A stretch of 64,000 nucleotides of DNA from Sphingobium naphthae (GTDB taxonomy: Bacteria > Pseudomonadota > Alphaproteobacteria > Sphingomonadales > Sphingomonadaceae), in assembly GCF_020782235.1 (NCBI RefSeq), contig NZ_JAJGNO010000012.1, forward strand, positions 62,001 through 126,000, in the 5' to 3' direction. Position numbers and translations under genes: made by a program. The notes beneath the pieces are model-generated. The model was not told where the DNA came from and searched no databases. It saw only the letters and a list, made by a program, of their open reading frames with translations. Each line of letters begins with the position of its first letter. Position 1 is the first letter of the stretch. Of the stretch, positions 37,989 through 46,384 are shown in pieces.

Positions 37989-39274
37989 TGGGCAAGGCGA
38001 TCGTCAGACTGCCGGCCTATGTCACCCGCGTGCGCTTGGCGTCGGGAGAGCATGCCTATTACTGGAAGCTGCCCGGCTGGGCGACCGCCAAGGATCCGAA
38101 GACGGGTAAGCGGGTGCCGGCCGTGCGGCATGGCCACCCGTGCCCGCTCCAGTCCTGCGCGCTGGGCACAAGCCACGACGCGGCGGTCGAGAAAGCGGAG
38201 GCGCTCAACGAGGCGCTGAAGGAATGGCGCCTGGGCGCGGAGCGCCGCACCCTGAAGCCCGGATCGATCGCATGGCTCTTCGACTGGTATCGCCAGCAGG
38301 AGCGCTTCACCAAGAACAAGCCGAAGACACAGCGCGACTACCGCCGGCTGATGGACGTGCTGGTGGACTATCCGACCCGCGCCGGGGGCAAGCTCGGCCA
38401 TCGCATGGCGTCGAGCATGGACGGTGAGAGCGCCGACGCCCTCTATGCCAAGCTCAGGATCGAGAAGGGCGAGCGCGAGGCATCCTATGCCATGCAGGTC
38501 TGCCGCCTCGTCTGGAAGTGGGCGACGCGCCACAAGCGCACCACGGGCGTGAAGGACAATCCTTTCGCCGGCATGGGGATCAAGAGCACGCCAGCAGGCG
38601 AGAATCGGCCGACCAGCCGCGCCGAATATGACAGCTACCGGGAAACCGCCCGGGCGATGGGCTATCAGAACATGGCCGCTGCCGCCGCGCTGTGCTTCGA
38701 AGCGTGCCAGCGCGTCAGCCACGTCTTTGGCTTCTGGCCGGATGAGGAGGCGGTGACGGAAGGGCGCGAACCGCCGGCCGGGCTGCAATGGTCGGTCTAC
38801 AAGCCGGGCGTCGCTCTGGCGCTGATCCAGCGCAAGACGGGCAACCCCGTCTGGCTCGACCTGACGATCGATGTAGAGGGGGAGACGGTCCAGCTATATC
38901 CTGACCTCGAAGCGGAGCTGATGGCGCTGCGTGAGCGAGCCGCGCGCGACGAATATGGCCAGCCGACCGGCGCGATGATCCTGGACGAGCGCACCGGCCG
39001 GCCGTTTGATCCGCGGTGGATGTCGACTGTCCATCGACGGATCTGCGACAAGGCCGGCCTGCCCAAGCAGATGACCTTCACGGGCTTCCGCCATGGCGGC
39101 ATCACTGAGATCGGCGACGCTGGCGAATCCGACGTCCGGCCGATCTCCGGCCACAAGACGCTGGCTCAGACGCAAACCTACAACAAGGCCACGGCGGAAA
39201 AGGGGCGACGCATCGCCCTCAAGCGCCGCGAGCATGTCCAGGCGCTCGGCGAGCGCGAATCGAAGGAGGATTGA
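37988..39274 (+). CDS. int: Tyrosine integrase of the prophage
   Basis: A 428-residue phage integrase. The N-terminal part (HAYYWKLPGWATAKDP) is an arm-binding region, the middle helical part (NKPKTQRDYRRLMDVL) binds the core, and the catalytic part has Arg in EACQRVSHVFGF, an FTGFRHGG box, His in PISGHKT and Tyr in TQTYNKAT. The usual first His of the H-x-x-R box is Thr here, as in some related integrases. It lies 359 bp from the tRNA-Lys, its likely attachment site. It is a different type from the island's integrase. Confidence 0.9.
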   Translation: MGKAIVRLPAYVTRVRLASGEHAYYWKLPGWATAKDPKTGKRVPAVRHGHPCPLQSCALGTSHDAAVEKAEALNEALKEWRLGAERRTLKPGSIAWLFDWYRQQERFTKNKPKTQRDYRRLMDVLVDYPTRAGGKLGHRMASSMDGESADALYAKLRIEKGEREASYAMQVCRLVWKWATRHKRTTGVKDNPFAGMGIKSTPAGENRPTSRAEYDSYRETARAMGYQNMAAAAALCFEACQRVSHVFGFWPDEEAVTEGREPPAGLQWSVYKPGVALALIQRKTGNPVWLDLTIDVEGETVQLYPDLEAELMALRERAARDEYGQPTGAMILDERTGRPFDPRWMSTVHRRICDKAGLPKQMTFTGFRHGGITEIGDAGESDVRPISGHKTLAQTQTYNKATAEKGRRIALKRREHVQALGERESKED

Positions 39275-39275
39275 G

Positions 39276-39551
39276 ATGGGTAAATCAATAACTACCGAGG
39301 CGCACACTCGGTCGCACAGGATTCATCTGGATCACAAGGAACTGGAACTCCTAATCGCCACAGCGGCGGCCGGAATGATTGAACACAATAAGCCGAAGAT
39401 CGGGCAACCAGGCGTCAGCTTCAAAGTCGATCTGGTAGAGGCGACTGAGGGCAGCCCTCCATATCGCGTCGGTACGAGGGCTGCCATCACCATTGTCGAG
39501 GACATGCTGCCACAGCCTGCTGTGCCAGGAACATCTAGCGAACAGGCTTGA
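39276..39551 (+). CDS. Small protein between integrase and attachment site
   Basis: A 91-residue protein with AAGGAGG seven bases before the ATG. It starts MGKSITTEAHTRSHRIHLDH, has helical and beta segments (LELLIATAAAGMIEH, PYRVGTRAAITIVEDM) and ends SSEQA. It is coexpressed with integrase by position. No family is recognised. Confidence 0.6.
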   Translation: MGKSITTEAHTRSHRIHLDHKELELLIATAAAGMIEHNKPKIGQPGVSFKVDLVEATEGSPPYRVGTRAAITIVEDMLPQPAVPGTSSEQA

Positions 39552-39554
39552 TTT

Positions 39555-39587
39555 GTCGAAATGACGGTCGAAACGCATGTCGAAACG
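39555..39587. repeat. Three direct repeats, candidate integrase arm sites
   Basis: GTCGAAAYG occurs at 39555-39563, 39567-39575 and 39579-39587, exactly 12 bp apart. They lie between the last prophage gene and the tRNA-Lys, where the arm-type binding sites of the prophage integrase are expected. Confidence 0.5.
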
Positions 39588-39600
39588 ACGCGCGCCCACC

Positions 39601-39628
39601 ATAAGAAAACCGTTTGATTTCAACGGTT
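39601..39628 (-). terminator. Terminator of the tRNA-Lys gene
   Basis: On the minus strand AACCGTT and AACGGTT form a 7-bp stem with a 7-base loop followed by a short T-rich run (TTCTTAT). It lies just past the tRNA 3' end. If the prophage core lies in the tRNA, this terminator came with the phage or was duplicated with the site. Confidence 0.6.
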
Positions 39629-39632
39629 CCGG

Positions 39633-39708
39633 TGGTGAGTCCAGCTGGGCTCGAACCAGCGACCTACTGATTAAAAGTCAGTTGCTCTACCGACTGAGCT
39701 ATGGACCC
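39633..39708 (-). tRNA. tRNA-Lys(TTT)
   Basis: A 76-base cloverleaf. The acceptor arms are GGGTCCA and TGGACTC, with encoded CCA at 39635-39633. The anticodon stem-loop is CTGA-CTTTTAA-TCAG with anticodon TTT, and the T-loop contains GGTTCGAGCC. Prophage lies on its 3' side and host genes on its 5' side, so its 3' end is the likely attachment site of the prophage integrase. Confidence 0.95.
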
Positions 39709-39750
39709 CCGAAGCGGTGGACGACGCCCTAAAGGGGGCGGCGCGGATGG

Positions 39751-40272
39751 TCAACCTCTTGTCGCCCGCTTTGGTTTCGCTTTTTCCAGCCGCGCGCGCA
39801 GATGGCGAACGGCGAGGCCGCTCGACGGATCGCGCCAGCCCGGCGCGATGCGGAACAGCGGCGTCAACACGAAGGCGCGGGCGCGAAAGGCGGCGTGCGG
39901 CACGGTCAGCCGGCGCTCCCGCCACTTCCCACCCGACCAGAGGATGATGTCGATGTCGATGCTGCGCGCACCCCAGCGGCGGTGCCGACGCCGGCCGAGC
40001 CGCGCTTCGATCGCCTGAAGCCGGCGCAGCAGAGCGGGGGGCTCCAGATGGCTCTCCACCAGCATCGCGGCATTGGCGTAGCGGCGCAGCGAAGGGCCGA
40101 GCGGCGGCGTGACGATCACCGGCGACACCGCGCGCACGCGCATCTCCGCGGCGATCAGCGCCACCGCTTGCGCGATAAGCCGCGCGGGCGTGCGGCGCGC
40201 CGAGCGCGGCCGGTTCGATCCCAGCGCCAGCGCATAGACATGGGTGCCGCTGCTCAGCCTTGTGTCCGCCAT
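39751..40272 (-). CDS. folK: 2-amino-4-hydroxy-6-hydroxymethyldihydropteridine pyrophosphokinase
   Basis: A 173-residue HPPK. ALALGSNRPRSARR is the N-terminal family motif, YANAAMLVES and RWGARSIDIDIIL hold the substrate and magnesium residues (the paired aspartates in DIDI). It transfers pyrophosphate from ATP to hydroxymethyldihydropterin in cytosolic folate synthesis. The C-terminus carries an extra basic tail. It is the first host gene beyond the tRNA; folE and folM homologues lie at 53.3-54.8 kb. Confidence 0.9.
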   Translation of the reverse strand: MADTRLSSGTHVYALALGSNRPRSARRTPARLIAQAVALIAAEMRVRAVSPVIVTPPLGPSLRRYANAAMLVESHLEPPALLRRLQAIEARLGRRRHRRWGARSIDIDIILWSGGKWRERRLTVPHAAFRARAFVLTPLFRIAPGWRDPSSGLAVRHLRARLEKAKPKRATRG

Positions 40273-40298
40273 GCTCCAGCGCCTATCTGCTCGGCGTG

Positions 40299-40958
40299 AT
40301 GCTGCAAAGCCCCCTTGCCTCGACCGAGCCGCCGCGCGACTGCCCGCGCTGCCCCCGCCTCGTCGCCTTGCGCCAGCAATGCCGGGCCGAGCATCCCGAC
40401 TGGTGGAACGCCCCGGTCCCCGCCGTTGGCGATCCGATGGCGCGCATCGTGATCGTGGGGCTGGCGCCCGGCCGGCAGGGTGCGAACCGCACCGGACGGC
40501 CTTTCACCGGCGATTATGCCGGCGACCTGTTGTTCGCGACGCTGGCGCGCCATGGCCTGGCGGAAGGCCAGTATGACGCGCGGCCGGACGACGGGTTGGT
40601 GCTGCGCGACGTCATCATCATCAACGCCGTCAAATGCCTGCCGCCGCAGAACAAGCCCGATCCCACCGAAATCCGCAATTGCCGTCCCTTCCTGGCCGAC
40701 GGGGTGGCGGCGCTGCCCCGCGCCCGCACCTTCATCGCGCTGGGGCAGATCGCGCACCAGTCGGCGGTGAAGGTGCTGGGCGGCAAGCTCCCCAAGGCGC
40801 GCTTTGCCCATCTGGCCGAACATCGCATGCCCGACGGCCGCATGCTGATCGATAGCTATCACTGCTCGCGCTACAACCAGAATACCGGGCGGCTGACGGC
40901 CGAGATGTTCGACGCCGTGTTCGCCCGGGCCGTGGAAGTCGCGGCGGCGCTGGGTTGA
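40299..40958 (+). CDS. Uracil-DNA glycosylase, family 5 (UdgB-like)
   Basis: A 219-residue protein. The motif GLAPGRQGANRTGRPFTGDYAG-like stretch is typical of the UDGb (family 5) branch, with Cys residues in CPRCPRLVALRQQC and downstream (INAVKCLPPQNKP) for a 4Fe-4S cluster and the closing YHCSRYNQNTGRLT motif. It removes uracil and other deaminated bases from DNA. I start at the ATG at 40299, because the longer frame adds a sequence without similarity. It is divergent from folK. Confidence 0.85.
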   Translation: MLQSPLASTEPPRDCPRCPRLVALRQQCRAEHPDWWNAPVPAVGDPMARIVIVGLAPGRQGANRTGRPFTGDYAGDLLFATLARHGLAEGQYDARPDDGLVLRDVIIINAVKCLPPQNKPDPTEIRNCRPFLADGVAALPRARTFIALGQIAHQSAVKVLGGKLPKARFAHLAEHRMPDGRMLIDSYHCSRYNQNTGRLTAEMFDAVFARAVEVAAALG

Positions 40959-41000
40959 CCGGCTTTCAAGGGCCGGGGGCACAAGCGAAGCGCCACCCAC

Positions 41001-41031
41001 GAAAAAGGGCGGCTCCTTGCGGGGCCGCCCT
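41001..41031 (-). terminator. Intrinsic terminator of rpsD
   Basis: An 8-bp GC stem (AGGGCGGC / GCCGCCCT) with a 10-base loop is followed on the minus strand by TTTTTC. It lies 25 bases beyond the rpsD stop. On the plus strand TGTTTTCC follows the stem, so it may also serve the uracil-DNA glycosylase gene. Confidence 0.8.
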
Positions 41032-41055
41032 GTTTTCCTTGGTCTGTCCGGAGAC

Positions 41056-41670
41056 TTAGCGCGAATAGAATTCGACGACCAGATTGGGTTCCATCTTCAC
41101 CGGATAGGGCACTTCGTCCAGCGTGGGCACGCGGACATAGGTGACCTTGGTCGCGCCGTCGGGGGCGACATAGTCGGGGATGTCACGCTCGGGCAGGCTC
41201 TGCGCTTCGAGGACCAGCGCCATTTCCTGCGCCTTCTTGCCCAGGGTGATCTCGTCGCCCGGCTTCACCAGACGCGACGCGATGTTGCACTTGACGCCGT
41301 TCACATAGATGTGGCCGTGCGACACGAGCTGACGGGCCGACCAGATGGTGGGCGCGAACTTGGCGCGGTAGACGAGCGCGTCCAGGCGACGCTCCAGCAG
41401 GCCGATCAGATTCTGGCCGGTGTCGCCCTTCATGCGGGCGGCTTCGACATAGTTCTTCTTGAACTGCTTTTCGGTGATGTCGCCATAATAGCCCTTCAGC
41501 TTCTGCTTGGCGCGCAGCTGAATGCCAAAGTCGGACATCTTGCCCTTGCGGCGCTGGCCGTGCTGGCCGGGGCCATATTCCCGCTTGTTGACCGGGCTCT
41601 TGGGACGACCCCAGATATTCTCGCCCATCCGGCGGTCGAGCTTGTACTTGGCGCTGGAGCGCTTCGACAT
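41056..41670 (-). CDS. rpsD: 30S ribosomal protein S4
   Basis: A 204-residue S4, the usual length. It starts [20 protein letters not shown], has the conserved [20 protein letters not shown] region, and an S4 RNA-binding domain ([20 protein letters not shown], then SHGHIYVNG). It binds 16S rRNA early in 30S assembly. It stands alone, as usual in Sphingomonadaceae. Confidence 0.98.
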   Translation of the reverse strand: MSKRSSAKYKLDRRMGENIWGRPKSPVNKREYGPGQHGQRRKGKMSDFGIQLRAKQKLKGYYGDITEKQFKKNYVEAARMKGDTGQNLIGLLERRLDALVYRAKFAPTIWSARQLVSHGHIYVNGVKCNIASRLVKPGDEITLGKKAQEMALVLEAQSLPERDIPDYVAPDGATKVTYVRVPTLDEVPYPVKMEPNLVVEFYSR

Positions 41671-41851
41671 ATGTCTTTCCTTCGATATGCTAACAACGTT
41701 CGTCCCGGTATCGCCTGTTTTCCGTGTTTCAGGGACAGGGCCGCCGCTTCACCGGGGTGCAGGGCCAATCGCGAAGCGGCGCCTATGACGCCAAGGGGCG
41801 GGCCTGTCAAGCCCTCGACAGGGCCGGGCGGGCGGCTTAAGCCTGCGCCGC

Positions 41852-42148
41852 ATGGACCCCGACAGCTATACCAGCATGGCGCAGGTGCGCGCCGGCGTCG
41901 ATGAGATCGACCGGCAACTCGTCGCGCTGCTCGACCTGCGTTTCGCCCATATGCGCGCGGCGGCGCGGATCAAGCCCGATCGCGGCGCGGTGCGCGACGA
42001 AGCCCGCAAGGCGCAGGTCATCGCCAACGCCCGCGCGCAGGCCGAGCGGCTGGGCGCGCCGGCCGATGTGGTCGCCGAACTGTGGGAGCAGCTGGTCGAA
42101 GCGTCCATCGCCTATGAAATGGCCGAGTTCGACCGCACGCGCGGATAA
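41852..42148 (+). CDS. Chorismate mutase (AroQ type)
   Basis: A 98-residue helical protein with the AroQ pattern VRAGVDEIDRQLVALLDLR, then KPDRGAVRDEARKAQVI and LWEQLVEASIAYEMAEF. It rearranges chorismate to prephenate for Phe and Tyr synthesis. The ATG at 41852 or the in-frame ATG at 41876 could be used. The 270 bases behind it, up to 42418, hold no gene or riboswitch that I recognise. Confidence 0.85.
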   Translation: MDPDSYTSMAQVRAGVDEIDRQLVALLDLRFAHMRAAARIKPDRGAVRDEARKAQVIANARAQAERLGAPADVVAELWEQLVEASIAYEMAEFDRTRG

Positions 42149-42418
42149 GCGAAGCGGCCGTCGCCCGGCACTTTGCAAAGGCGCGGCCGCTTGCGAAGTT
42201 CACACCGTCGTGAGCCAACGCATGTGCGTCGAAACGGACCTTGGCGTCGACTTCGCAATAGGAGATTTTTTGCGAACTGGCCGCACCGGCCAAGGGCGGG
42301 CGCCGCGCGCAATCGCGGTCATCAGGACAGACGGTGAAAAAGAGCCGGGCGCAAGCCTAGCATGATCCCGCCGCTGTAGGACAGGGTGTGCGGGCGACCA
42401 GCGCGCCTGTTGTGGGCG

Positions 42419-43555
42419 CTAGCGCCGGGGCTGCGCCTGGAACCAGGGCACCATGCGCGCGATCGCGTCCTCGACCCGGTCGGTCGACACCGCGAAGCTG
42501 AAGCGGATGAAGCGGTGCCCGTCGACCGGATCGAAATCGATGCCCGGCGCGGTGGCGACGCCTGTTTCGCGCAGCAGCCGCTGGCAGAAGCCCAGGCTGT
42601 CGTTGGTTAGATGGCTGATGTCGGCATAGATGTAGAAGGCGCCATCGGGCGGCGCGATCCGCGCGAGGCCCAGCGCCGGCAGCGCGTCGAGCAGCAATTG
42701 CCGGTTGCGCCGATAGCTGGCGACATGGCCCTCCAGCTCGTCGGTGCAGTCGAACGCGGCGAGTCCGGCGCGCTGCGCCAATACAGGCGGGGTCAGGAAC
42801 AGATTGCCCATGCGCGCCCGCGCCGTCTCGATCAGCTGCGGCGGCACCACGATCCAGCCCAGCCGCCATCCCGCCATGCTGTAATATTTGGAAAAGCTGT
42901 TCACGATCACCGCGTCGGGCGCATATTCTAGCATCGAATGGGCGGGCTCGCCGAAGCTGAGGCCGTGATAGACTTCGTCGGAAATGATGCGGATGCCGCG
43001 TTCCTGACACAGGGCGGCGATCCGCGCCAGTTCCGCTGGCGGGATGATCGTGCCGGTCGGATTGGCGGGACTGGCGAGGATCAGGCCGTCGGGTGCGGGA
43101 TCGATCCGCGCCAGCGCATCGGCGCTGATCTGGAAACGCTCGGCCGGGCCGCAGGCGATTTCCACCGGGTCGAGATAGAGGGCCTTGAGCGTATTGCGAT
43201 AGGCGACATAGCCCGGCCGCGCCGTCGCCACGCGCGCGCCCGGCGCGAACAGGCTGGTCAGCGCCAGCACCAGCCCCGGCGACGCGCCGCAGGTCAGCAG
43301 CACCTGTTCCGCTTCCACCACCACGCCATGGCGATCGGCATAATGGCGCGCGATCCGCTGCTTGAGGGCCGTGCTTTCCCAATAGCCCATGGGTTCGGTG
43401 TCCAGCACCCGATGCGCCACCGCAATCGCTTCGGCCGGCGCGCCGGTCGATGGCTGGCCGAATTCCATGTGCAGGATCGACCGGCCCTGTTCCTCCAGGG
43501 CGTGCGCTTCCCGGCTGATGGCGATGGCGTGGAAGGGATCGATCGCGGCAATCAT
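42419..43555 (-). CDS. PLP-dependent aminotransferase (class I/II)
   Basis: A 378-residue aminotransferase. LASPANPTGTIIPPAEL, ISDEVYHGLSFG and NSFSKYYSMAGWRLGW give the conserved Asn, Asp-x-x-Tyr and PLP lysine sites, and the end has HRFIRFSFAVS with the carboxylate-binding Arg. It probably handles aromatic or other hydrophobic amino acids. It neighbours chorismate mutase, which fits aromatic metabolism, but the substrate cannot be read. I use the ATG at 43555. Confidence 0.85.
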   Translation of the reverse strand: MIAAIDPFHAIAISREAHALEEQGRSILHMEFGQPSTGAPAEAIAVAHRVLDTEPMGYWESTALKQRIARHYADRHGVVVEAEQVLLTCGASPGLVLALTSLFAPGARVATARPGYVAYRNTLKALYLDPVEIACGPAERFQISADALARIDPAPDGLILASPANPTGTIIPPAELARIAALCQERGIRIISDEVYHGLSFGEPAHSMLEYAPDAVIVNSFSKYYSMAGWRLGWIVVPPQLIETARARMGNLFLTPPVLAQRAGLAAFDCTDELEGHVASYRRNRQLLLDALPALGLARIAPPDGAFYIYADISHLTNDSLGFCQRLLRETGVATAPGIDFDPVDGHRFIRFSFAVSTDRVEDAIARMVPWFQAQPRR

Positions 43556-43612
43556 GGCGGCGTGCGTAAAGCGACGCGGCAACCATGTCGAGTAGGCGGC
43601 GTTCAGCACCCC

Positions 43613-43876
43613 ATGAACCAGACCATTCTGACCGCCCTCCAATATTATGGCGCGGGGGCGGCGACGCTCGCGGCGCTCATCGTCTCCCTCAACCTGGGTC
43701 GTCGCGTGACCGGATGGGCCTTCGTCCTGTTCGTGACGTCGTCGATCGCGCTTATCGCCTGGGGCTTCCTCGACGAGAATAGCGAAGGCATTGGCTGGCA
43801 GAATGTGGCGCTGCTGTTCATCAACGCCACCGGGGTGTGGCGCTATCTGATTTCGAAGCACGATCCCAAGGAGTGA
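43613..43876 (+). CDS. Small membrane protein
   Basis: An 87-residue protein with hydrophobic segments at about 14-28 (AGAATLAALIVSLNLG), 34-51 (GWAFVLFVTSSIALIAWG) and 62-78 (GWQNVALLFINATGVWRY). It is similar to short uncharacterised inner-membrane proteins of sphingomonads. It is divergent from the aminotransferase, sharing a 57-bp intergenic gap. Confidence 0.65.
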   Translation: MNQTILTALQYYGAGAATLAALIVSLNLGRRVTGWAFVLFVTSSIALIAWGFLDENSEGIGWQNVALLFINATGVWRYLISKHDPKE

Positions 43877-43929
43877 GGCGCACCGTCCTGCCCAGGAAGG
43901 GGGGGGCGGCGTAGCGGGAGAGGGAACAT

Positions 43930-44052
43930 CATCCTCCCCTGGAAGGGGAGGGGGACCGGCGTAGCCGGTGGAGGGGTGTTCCGCCATCGTGGGGGTGACA
44001 CCCCTCCGTCACGCGCTTCGCGCGCGCCACCTCCCCTGCCAGGGGAGGATGG
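43930..44052. repeat. Dispersed palindromic intergenic repeat
   Basis: CTCCCCTGGAAGGGGAGGG on the left and CCTCCCCTGCCAGGGGAGG on the right are short palindromes flanking GGTGGAGGGGTG and its inverse CACCCCTCCGTCACGCGC. Composite palindromes of this kind recur between genes in many sphingomonad and caulobacter genomes. This copy is in the gap between the small membrane protein gene and pgl. Confidence 0.6.
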
Positions 44053-44150
44053 GAGAATGGGGCGATCTTGGTAACGCCGCTCAAGGCTGAGCCTGGGTTG
44101 GGCCTTCGGTATCCACGCCCTCGAAATCTTCCTGTCGAGGCGCGATGGAC

Positions 44151-44843
44151 TCAGCTTTGCGCGATCCAAACTTCGACGGGCACGTCCTGCTGGCAGAGGG
44201 CCAGGCGGATCGGGAGTTCCTCGACCGGTCCGCCGGCCAGTGCGCGGTCGTAGACGGCTTTCTTGGCCGGGCCGCCGATCTGCAGGAAGATGTGGCGGCT
44301 CTGGAGGATCGCGTTTGCGGTTAGCGACAGGCGCTGGTGCGGCGCGGCGGGCGGGGTGGCGGCGATGGTCAGCGCGTCGCTGCGCAGGCCCTCCGCCAGT
44401 TCCCGGCCCTGCGGGAAGAGCGAGGCGGTGTGGCCGTCATCGCCCATGCCCAGCAGGATGATGTCGAGCGGCCAGGGCAGGGCGGCGAAGGCGGCTTCGA
44501 CGTCCGGCTGGCCGGCATAGGCGTCCGCCGCATGCGTCTTCATCGGCACGAAGCGCGCCGCGGCGGCCGGGCCCTGCAACAGCGTTTCGCGCACCAGCCG
44601 CTCATTGCTGTCGGCGCTCACCGGCTCGACCCAGCGTTCGTCGACCAAAGTGACGATCAGCCGGGTCCAGTCGAGCGGCACTTTCGACAGCGCCTCCAGC
44701 ACCGGGCGCGGCGAGCGGCCGCCCGACACGGCGATGGTCGCGACGCCGCGCGCCGCGATGGCGTCGGACAGGATGGTGGCGATGCGCGCCGCGATGTCGC
44801 TGGCGGCCTCGGCCCCGGTGGCGAAAATATGTTCGGTCGGCAT
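44151..44843 (-). CDS. pgl: 6-phosphogluconolactonase
   Basis: A 230-residue protein. AVSGGRSPRPVLEAL, TLVDERWVEPVSADSNERLV and ILLGMGDDGHTASLFP are the three signature motifs of the Pgl/NagB-type lactonase. It hydrolyses 6-phosphogluconolactone in the Entner-Doudoroff/pentose phosphate entry. The ATG at 44843 lies 2 bases past the stop of the next gene upstream, so it probably forms an operon with galE and the deacylase. Confidence 0.92.
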   Translation of the reverse strand: MPTEHIFATGAEAASDIAARIATILSDAIAARGVATIAVSGGRSPRPVLEALSKVPLDWTRLIVTLVDERWVEPVSADSNERLVRETLLQGPAAAARFVPMKTHAADAYAGQPDVEAAFAALPWPLDIILLGMGDDGHTASLFPQGRELAEGLRSDALTIAATPPAAPHQRLSLTANAILQSRHIFLQIGGPAKKAVYDRALAGGPVEELPIRLALCQQDVPVEVWIAQS

Positions 44844-44845
44844 GG

Positions 44846-45322
44846 TCACTCCGCTGTGTCGGCAAGGGTGCAGATGTCCACCCAGGTCGCTCCGGTCAAG
44901 GTCGCCAGCCGGTCCGGCGTCAGTTCTACCGACGCCGTGCGCGATCCCGCCGCCGGGAAGACGGTGGCGAAATCCCGGAGCGAGACGTCGCAATAGACGG
45001 GCAGCGGGGAAGCGAGACCGAAGGGGCAGACGCCGCCCACCGGATGGCCGGTCAGCGCCTCCACCTCATGCGCGCCCAGCATGCGCGGCTTGGCGCCCAG
45101 CGCCGCCTTGGCCTTGCCATTGGAGAGCCGCGCGTCGCCCCGGGCGCAGACCAGCACGACCCGATCGCCCACGCGCAGCGACAGGGTCTTGGCGATCCGG
45201 GCGGGGGCGACGCCCAGCGCCTGGGCGGCCTCGACCACGGTGGCGGTGCTGACGCCCTGGTCGATGATCGTGACGTCGGGGGCGTGGGCCGCGAAGAAGG
45301 CGCGAACGCTGTCCTCGCTCAT
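44846..45322 (-). CDS. YbaK/EbsC-type aminoacyl-tRNA deacylase
   Basis: A 158-residue protein of the YbaK/ProX superfamily. It has KTLSLRVGDRVVLVCARGDAR with the conserved lysine, SNGKAKAALGAKPRML, and VGGVCPFGLASPLPVYCD with the Gly-x-x-x-Pro loop. Such proteins hydrolyse mischarged aminoacyl-tRNA (Ala or Cys on tRNA-Pro). The start overlaps the galE stop by four bases (ATGA). Confidence 0.85.
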   Translation of the reverse strand: MSEDSVRAFFAAHAPDVTIIDQGVSTATVVEAAQALGVAPARIAKTLSLRVGDRVVLVCARGDARLSNGKAKAALGAKPRMLGAHEVEALTGHPVGGVCPFGLASPLPVYCDVSLRDFATVFPAAGSRTASVELTPDRLATLTGATWVDICTLADTAE

Positions 45323-46317
45323 GCGCGGTCCCCCAGCGTGCGTTCCCAGGCGAGGGCATGGGCGACGATCTGGTCGAGATCGGCGTAGCGCGGCTGCCAC
45401 GGAAAGGTCTGGAGGATGGCGCTGTTGTCCGAGATCAGCTTGCCCGGATCGCCCGCGCGCCGGCCGGTCATCACGCGGCGGATCGGATTGTTGGTTGCGC
45501 GGTCGACCGCGTCCAGCACCTCCAGCACGGAAAAGCCCCGGCCGTAGCCGCAATTGAGCAAATGGCTGCGCGCCGGCTGCGCTATCAGCGCTTCCAGGGC
45601 GAGGAGATGCGCGGCGGCGAGATCGGTGACATGGATATAGTCGCGCACGCCGGTGCCGTCGGGCGTGTCGAAATCGTCGCCGAAGATGCTGACGCTCTCC
45701 CGCTTGCCCAGCGCCGCTTCGACCGCGACCTTGATGAGGTGGGTGGCGCCGGCGGTGGACTGGCCGGTGCGCCCGTGCGGATCGGCGCCCGCGACGTTGA
45801 AATAGCGCAGCGCGCAGAAGTTCATCGGATGCGCCGCAGCGACGTCGCGCAGCATATGCTCGGTCATCAGCTTCGACATGCCATAGGGGTTGATCGGGCG
45901 TTGGGGCGTATCCTCCCGCACCGCCTCCACGTCCGGCGTGCCATAGGTGGCGGCGGTCGAGGAGAAGATGAAGTGCGGCACGCCCGCGCGCACCGCGCTT
46001 TCGATGAGGTCGCGAGTCTTGGCGCTGTTGTTATGGTAATATTTGAGCGGGTTCTCGACCGATTCCGGCACCACGACCGAGCCGGCGAAATGCATGATCG
46101 CGCGGACGCGATGGTCGCGCAGCGTGGCTTCCACCAGCGGCTGGTCGGCGATGTCGCCGCGCACCAGCGGCACGTCGCCGGGCACCGCCCAGTCGAAGCC
46201 GGTGACCAGATTGTCGATCACCACCACGCCATAGCCGGCATCCCTGAGCGCCAGCACGGCATGGCTGCCGATATAGCCCGCGCCGCCCGTGACCAGAACC
46301 GTCGGCTTGTCGTTCAT
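45319..46317 (-). CDS. galE: UDP-glucose 4-epimerase
   Basis: A 332-residue extended SDR. VLVTGGAGYIGSHAVLALRD is the NAD-binding motif, SSTAATYG supplies Ser/Thr and NPYGMSKLMTE the Tyr-x-x-x-Lys pair. NCGYGRGFSVLEVLDAV towards the C-terminus is typical for GalE. It interconverts UDP-glucose and UDP-galactose for polysaccharides. First gene of a likely operon with the deacylase and pgl. Confidence 0.95.
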   Translation of the reverse strand: MNDKPTVLVTGGAGYIGSHAVLALRDAGYGVVVIDNLVTGFDWAVPGDVPLVRGDIADQPLVEATLRDHRVRAIMHFAGSVVVPESVENPLKYYHNNSAKTRDLIESAVRAGVPHFIFSSTAATYGTPDVEAVREDTPQRPINPYGMSKLMTEHMLRDVAAAHPMNFCALRYFNVAGADPHGRTGQSTAGATHLIKVAVEAALGKRESVSIFGDDFDTPDGTGVRDYIHVTDLAAAHLLALEALIAQPARSHLLNCGYGRGFSVLEVLDAVDRATNNPIRRVMTGRRAGDPGKLISDNSAILQTFPWQPRYADLDQIVAHALAWERTLGDRA

Positions 46318-46384
46318 AAAGAAAAGGTCTCCCCGACTGTTGCCGGGGAGACCTAGCGAAACGGCGTTAAGATTTACAGATGCT

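Larger units (their letters stand above)
1..39632. mobile_element. Prophage (lambda/HK97-like siphophage, cos type), left end outside window
   Basis: A continuous block of phage genes ends at a tRNA-Lys gene. It holds repressor and Cro-like genes, a replication module, small and large terminase, gpW, portal, a protease-capsid fusion, head-tail joining and tail genes, Xis-like protein and integrase. The integrase lies on the 3' side of the tRNA, the usual arrangement when a tyrosine integrase uses a tRNA 3' end as attachment site. Tail genes run off the left edge, so tape measure, tail tip, lysis genes and the second attachment site are not visible. A 10.7-kb second element interrupts its large terminase gene. 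Confidence 0.95.

Noticed and set aside
42149..42418. Possible riboswitch or small RNA between chorismate mutase and the aminotransferase
   Set aside because: I looked for cobalamin, SAM, 6S and SRP RNA signatures and found no convincing core motif or terminator.
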